Below are positions 62,132-64,000 of a DNA stretch of 64,000 nucleotides, one piece after another. Numbering within the stretch: position 1 is the first letter of the stretch; each line of letters begins with the position of its first letter. The position numbers were made by a program, and so were the translations under genes. This stretch comes from Bordetella sp. BOR01 (GTDB taxonomy: Bacteria; Pseudomonadota; Gammaproteobacteria; Burkholderiales; Burkholderiaceae_B), in assembly GCF_019218885.1 (NCBI RefSeq), contig NZ_JAHUWT010000004.1, positions 248,001 to 312,000 on the forward strand, in the 5' to 3' direction. Under the pieces are notes generated by a model. The model ran no database searches and was not told where the DNA came from. It saw only the letters and a list, made by a program, of their open reading frames with translations.

Positions 62132-64000
62132 AGCTGCGTCGTATCGCGCTGGAAGAATTCCGCAAGTTTCGCGCCCCAGTCGTGCTGGACGAACTGGCCG
62201 ACGGCCTGAACGTGATCGCCGGCCCGAACGAGGCCGGCAAGAGCACTTTCGTGGCTGCCATCCGTGCCGCCTTCCTGGAACGCTACAAGACCACCAAGGT
62301 GGCCGGCCTGGCGCCGTGGGGCATGCAGGGCGCCAGGCCCTCGGTCGAGATCGCTTTCGAGCATGGTCAGCATCGCTATTTGCTGCGCAAGACCTTCCTC
62401 AGCCGCGCGCGTTGCGAATTGCTGGTCGACGATGGCGCCGAGCGCCACGAGGGCGAGGCAGCCGAGAACGCGCTGGCCAGCCTGCTGGGTTTCGAATTTC
62501 CCGCCAAGGGGCACAGCCGACCGGAACACGGCGGCATTCCCGGGCTGCTCTGGACCCAGCAAGGCGAAGGGCAGAACCTGGCCGACCCCGCCGGCCACGC
62601 ACAAGCGCATCTGCGCGACGCGTTGACGCGCCTGACCGGCGAACTGGCGTCGGCCGACGGCGATTATCTCTACGGGCGGGTCGAGACCGAGCGTGCCGCG
62701 CTGCGCGATGCGCGCAGCGGCCGGCCCAAGGGCCCCTACAAAGAGGCCGAAGATGCAAGCCAGCGTGCCGCGCAGGCCGCTGACACGCTGGCCGCGGCCA
62801 AGCGGGCGCTGGATGCCGATGTCGATCGCCTGGCCGCGTTGCGCCGCGATTACGACAAAGCCCAGCAAGAACAGCCCTGGCTCGACCTGGAACAGCGCGC
62901 GGCGCAGGCGCGGGTACGCCTGTCCGAAATCGGCCGTGAACGCGAGGCGCTGGCGGGCTTGCAGCGCGAGCTGGCGCAAGCCGACGATACGCTGGGCCTG
63001 CTGCACGAGCAGGTCGACCGCGATCAGCGCGACAGCGAGGCACTGCGCGACCTGCAAGCCCAGGCAGAAAGCGCCGCCAGCGGCCTGTCGCCGGCCCGCG
63101 CCGCGCTGCAACGGGCACTGCAACTGCAGCAGCAGGGTGCCGAGCGCCTGGCGCACTGCCAGGCACAGGTCGCGGCCGCGCAGCAGGCGGCCCAGCGGCA
63201 CGATTGCGACGAACAACTGGCGCGGCTGGACCGCGAATTGCAGCGTACCGAAGACGCCATCGCCCAGGCCGGGCGATTGGCCCAGCAGATCCACGCACTG
63301 CAGCACACGGCAGCCGGCCTGGCGATCGATGCAGGCAGCTTGCGTGCCCTGCGGGATCTGGAACAGCGCATCGTGCAATTGCAGATGCAGCAGCGTGCCG
63401 GCGCGACGCGGCTGCACCATCGCCTGGCGGCCGGCCAGCAAGTGGAACTGGATGGCGCAGTGCTGGTGGGCGAGGGCGATGTGCTGCTGGCCGAAGCGGC
63501 CGAGCTGCACATCCCGGGCCTCGGATCCTTGCGTATCGAGCCGGGCGGGCAAGACCTGCCCGCCGTGCAGGCCGCACTGCAGGCGGCGCGGACCGAGCGC
63601 GAGGCGGTGCTGGCTGGTCTGGGCGTGGCCAGCCTGGCCCAGGCCGAGACGCGCGCCGTCGCCCACGAACAGGCACGCCGCGACCTGGAGATGGCGCACC
63701 AGCATTTGCGGATCCAGGCGCCGGAAGGTGCCGAGGCTTTACAGGCGACGCATTCGCAGGCCCAAGCGCGGCGCACGCAGCTTCAGGCGCTGCGCGCCAG
63801 CCTGCCCGAAGCGCTCGACCCGCTCGACCTGGCCCAGGCGCAGCAGGGCTTGCGCATGGCTGCCACCGAAGCCGAGCACGCTGCGCAGGGGGTGATCGCC
63901 GCCCGTACGGCGCTGGATACGCAGCAGGCGCGGGCGCAGATGCTGCAGGCACAATGGACGGCCCAGCAGGGTGAGTTCATGGCCGCCGGGCGCGCCGAAC
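62128..64000 (+). CDS. SMC/Rad50-like ATPase, SbcC/YhaN type (partial, runs off right edge)
   Basis: Start of an SMC/Rad50-like ATPase; 624 residues are visible and no stop reached. It has Walker A GPNEAGKST at about 41-49 (the NEAGKS variant typical of YhaN and related proteins), then a head region up to about 190 with LLWTQQGEGQN and a long coiled coil (about 200-620; heptad-rich, Ala/Gln/Glu-rich). The partner of the nuclease next to it. Walker B and signature parts must lie beyond 64000. ATG 62128 overlaps the nuclease stop by four bases. Confidence 0.9.
   Translation, partial: MKLRRIALEEFRKFRAPVVLDELADGLNVIAGPNEAGKSTFVAAIRAAFLERYKTTKVAGLAPWGMQGARPSVEIAFEHGQHRYLLRKTFLSRARCELLVDDGAERHEGEAAENALASLLGFEFPAKGHSRPEHGGIPGLLWTQQGEGQNLADPAGHAQAHLRDALTRLTGELASADGDYLYGRVETERAALRDARSGRPKGPYKEAEDASQRAAQAADTLAAAKRALDADVDRLAALRRDYDKAQQEQPWLDLEQRAAQARVRLSEIGREREALAGLQRELAQADDTLGLLHEQVDRDQRDSEALRDLQAQAESAASGLSPARAALQRALQLQQQGAERLAHCQAQVAAAQQAAQRHDCDEQLARLDRELQRTEDAIAQAGRLAQQIHALQHTAAGLAIDAGSLRALRDLEQRIVQLQMQQRAGATRLHHRLAAGQQVELDGAVLVGEGDVLLAEAAELHIPGLGSLRIEPGGQDLPAVQAALQAARTEREAVLAGLGVASLAQAETRAVAHEQARRDLEMAHQHLRIQAPEGAEALQATHSQAQARRTQLQALRASLPEALDPLDLAQAQQGLRMAATEAEHAAQGVIAARTALDTQQARAQMLQAQWTAQQGEFMAAGRAE

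Overview
The window is chromosomal DNA from a GC-rich betaproteobacterium. The gene content (a Bug-type tripartite-tricarboxylate receptor, an imuA-imuB-dnaE2 cassette, an hmp-nsrR pair, a glycerol ABC transporter operon, queD/queE, many NodT-type outer-membrane factors) points to the Burkholderiales, most likely Alcaligenaceae (Bordetella/Achromobacter type). That placement is an inference from gene content and protein character. I saw no rRNA, tRNA, CRISPR array, insertion sequence or prophage. Coding density is high, so most regulatory signal sits in short intergenic gaps.

Layout. 0-9.5 kb: a cut-off TauE/SafE permease, small unknown proteins, an AGE-family epimerase, a Rieske protein, an Atm1-like ABC exporter, an orphan Bug receptor divergent from an IclR regulator, an aldo-keto reductase, and a Fur-box-like site in front of a PepSY membrane protein. 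9.5-17.3 kb: penicillin-binding protein 1A, an S9 peptidase with a TTG start, a lipoprotein, a broken SatP-type acetate transporter remnant, a thioesterase, dinB and a GatB/YqeY protein. 17.3-26.9 kb: flavohaemoglobin and NsrR behind an NsrR-type operator, a DadA-like oxidase, and the SOS mutagenesis cassette imuA-imuB-dnaE2 behind a LexA box, then an esterase. 26.9-34.8 kb: a MarR-led FUSC/DUF1656/HlyD/OMF efflux operon, then an XRE-cupin regulator divergent from a class II aldolase and an orphan TRAP receptor.

34.8-47.6 kb: queE-queD, arfB, several small membrane and exported proteins, an NRDE protein, a YbaK-type deacylase, and a TetR-HlyD-ABC-OMF export operon with a long AT-only palindrome at its head; then a LysR/SDR pair. 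47.7-56.3 kb: the glycerol utilisation locus, with glpR-glpD leftward and glpSTPQ(U)V rightward around a control region with three GCGAAA-type sites. 56.3-64 kb: a nested REP-like hairpin, a Tgl-like protein, a membrane-anchored Mrr-fold protein with a degraded active site, a DUF502 protein, Lrp divergent from dadA, a second long perfect inverted repeat, and an SbcD/SbcC- or YhaO/YhaN-like nuclease pair that runs off the right edge.

The observations I rate highest are: the two glycerol-transporter ATPases carry complementary defects that would leave one consensus and one degenerate nucleotide site; a Tgl-like transglutaminase homologue in a Gram-negative; two long, nested inverted repeats; and several clean operator candidates (LexA, NsrR, TetR, MarR, XRE-cupin, GlpR, Fur).
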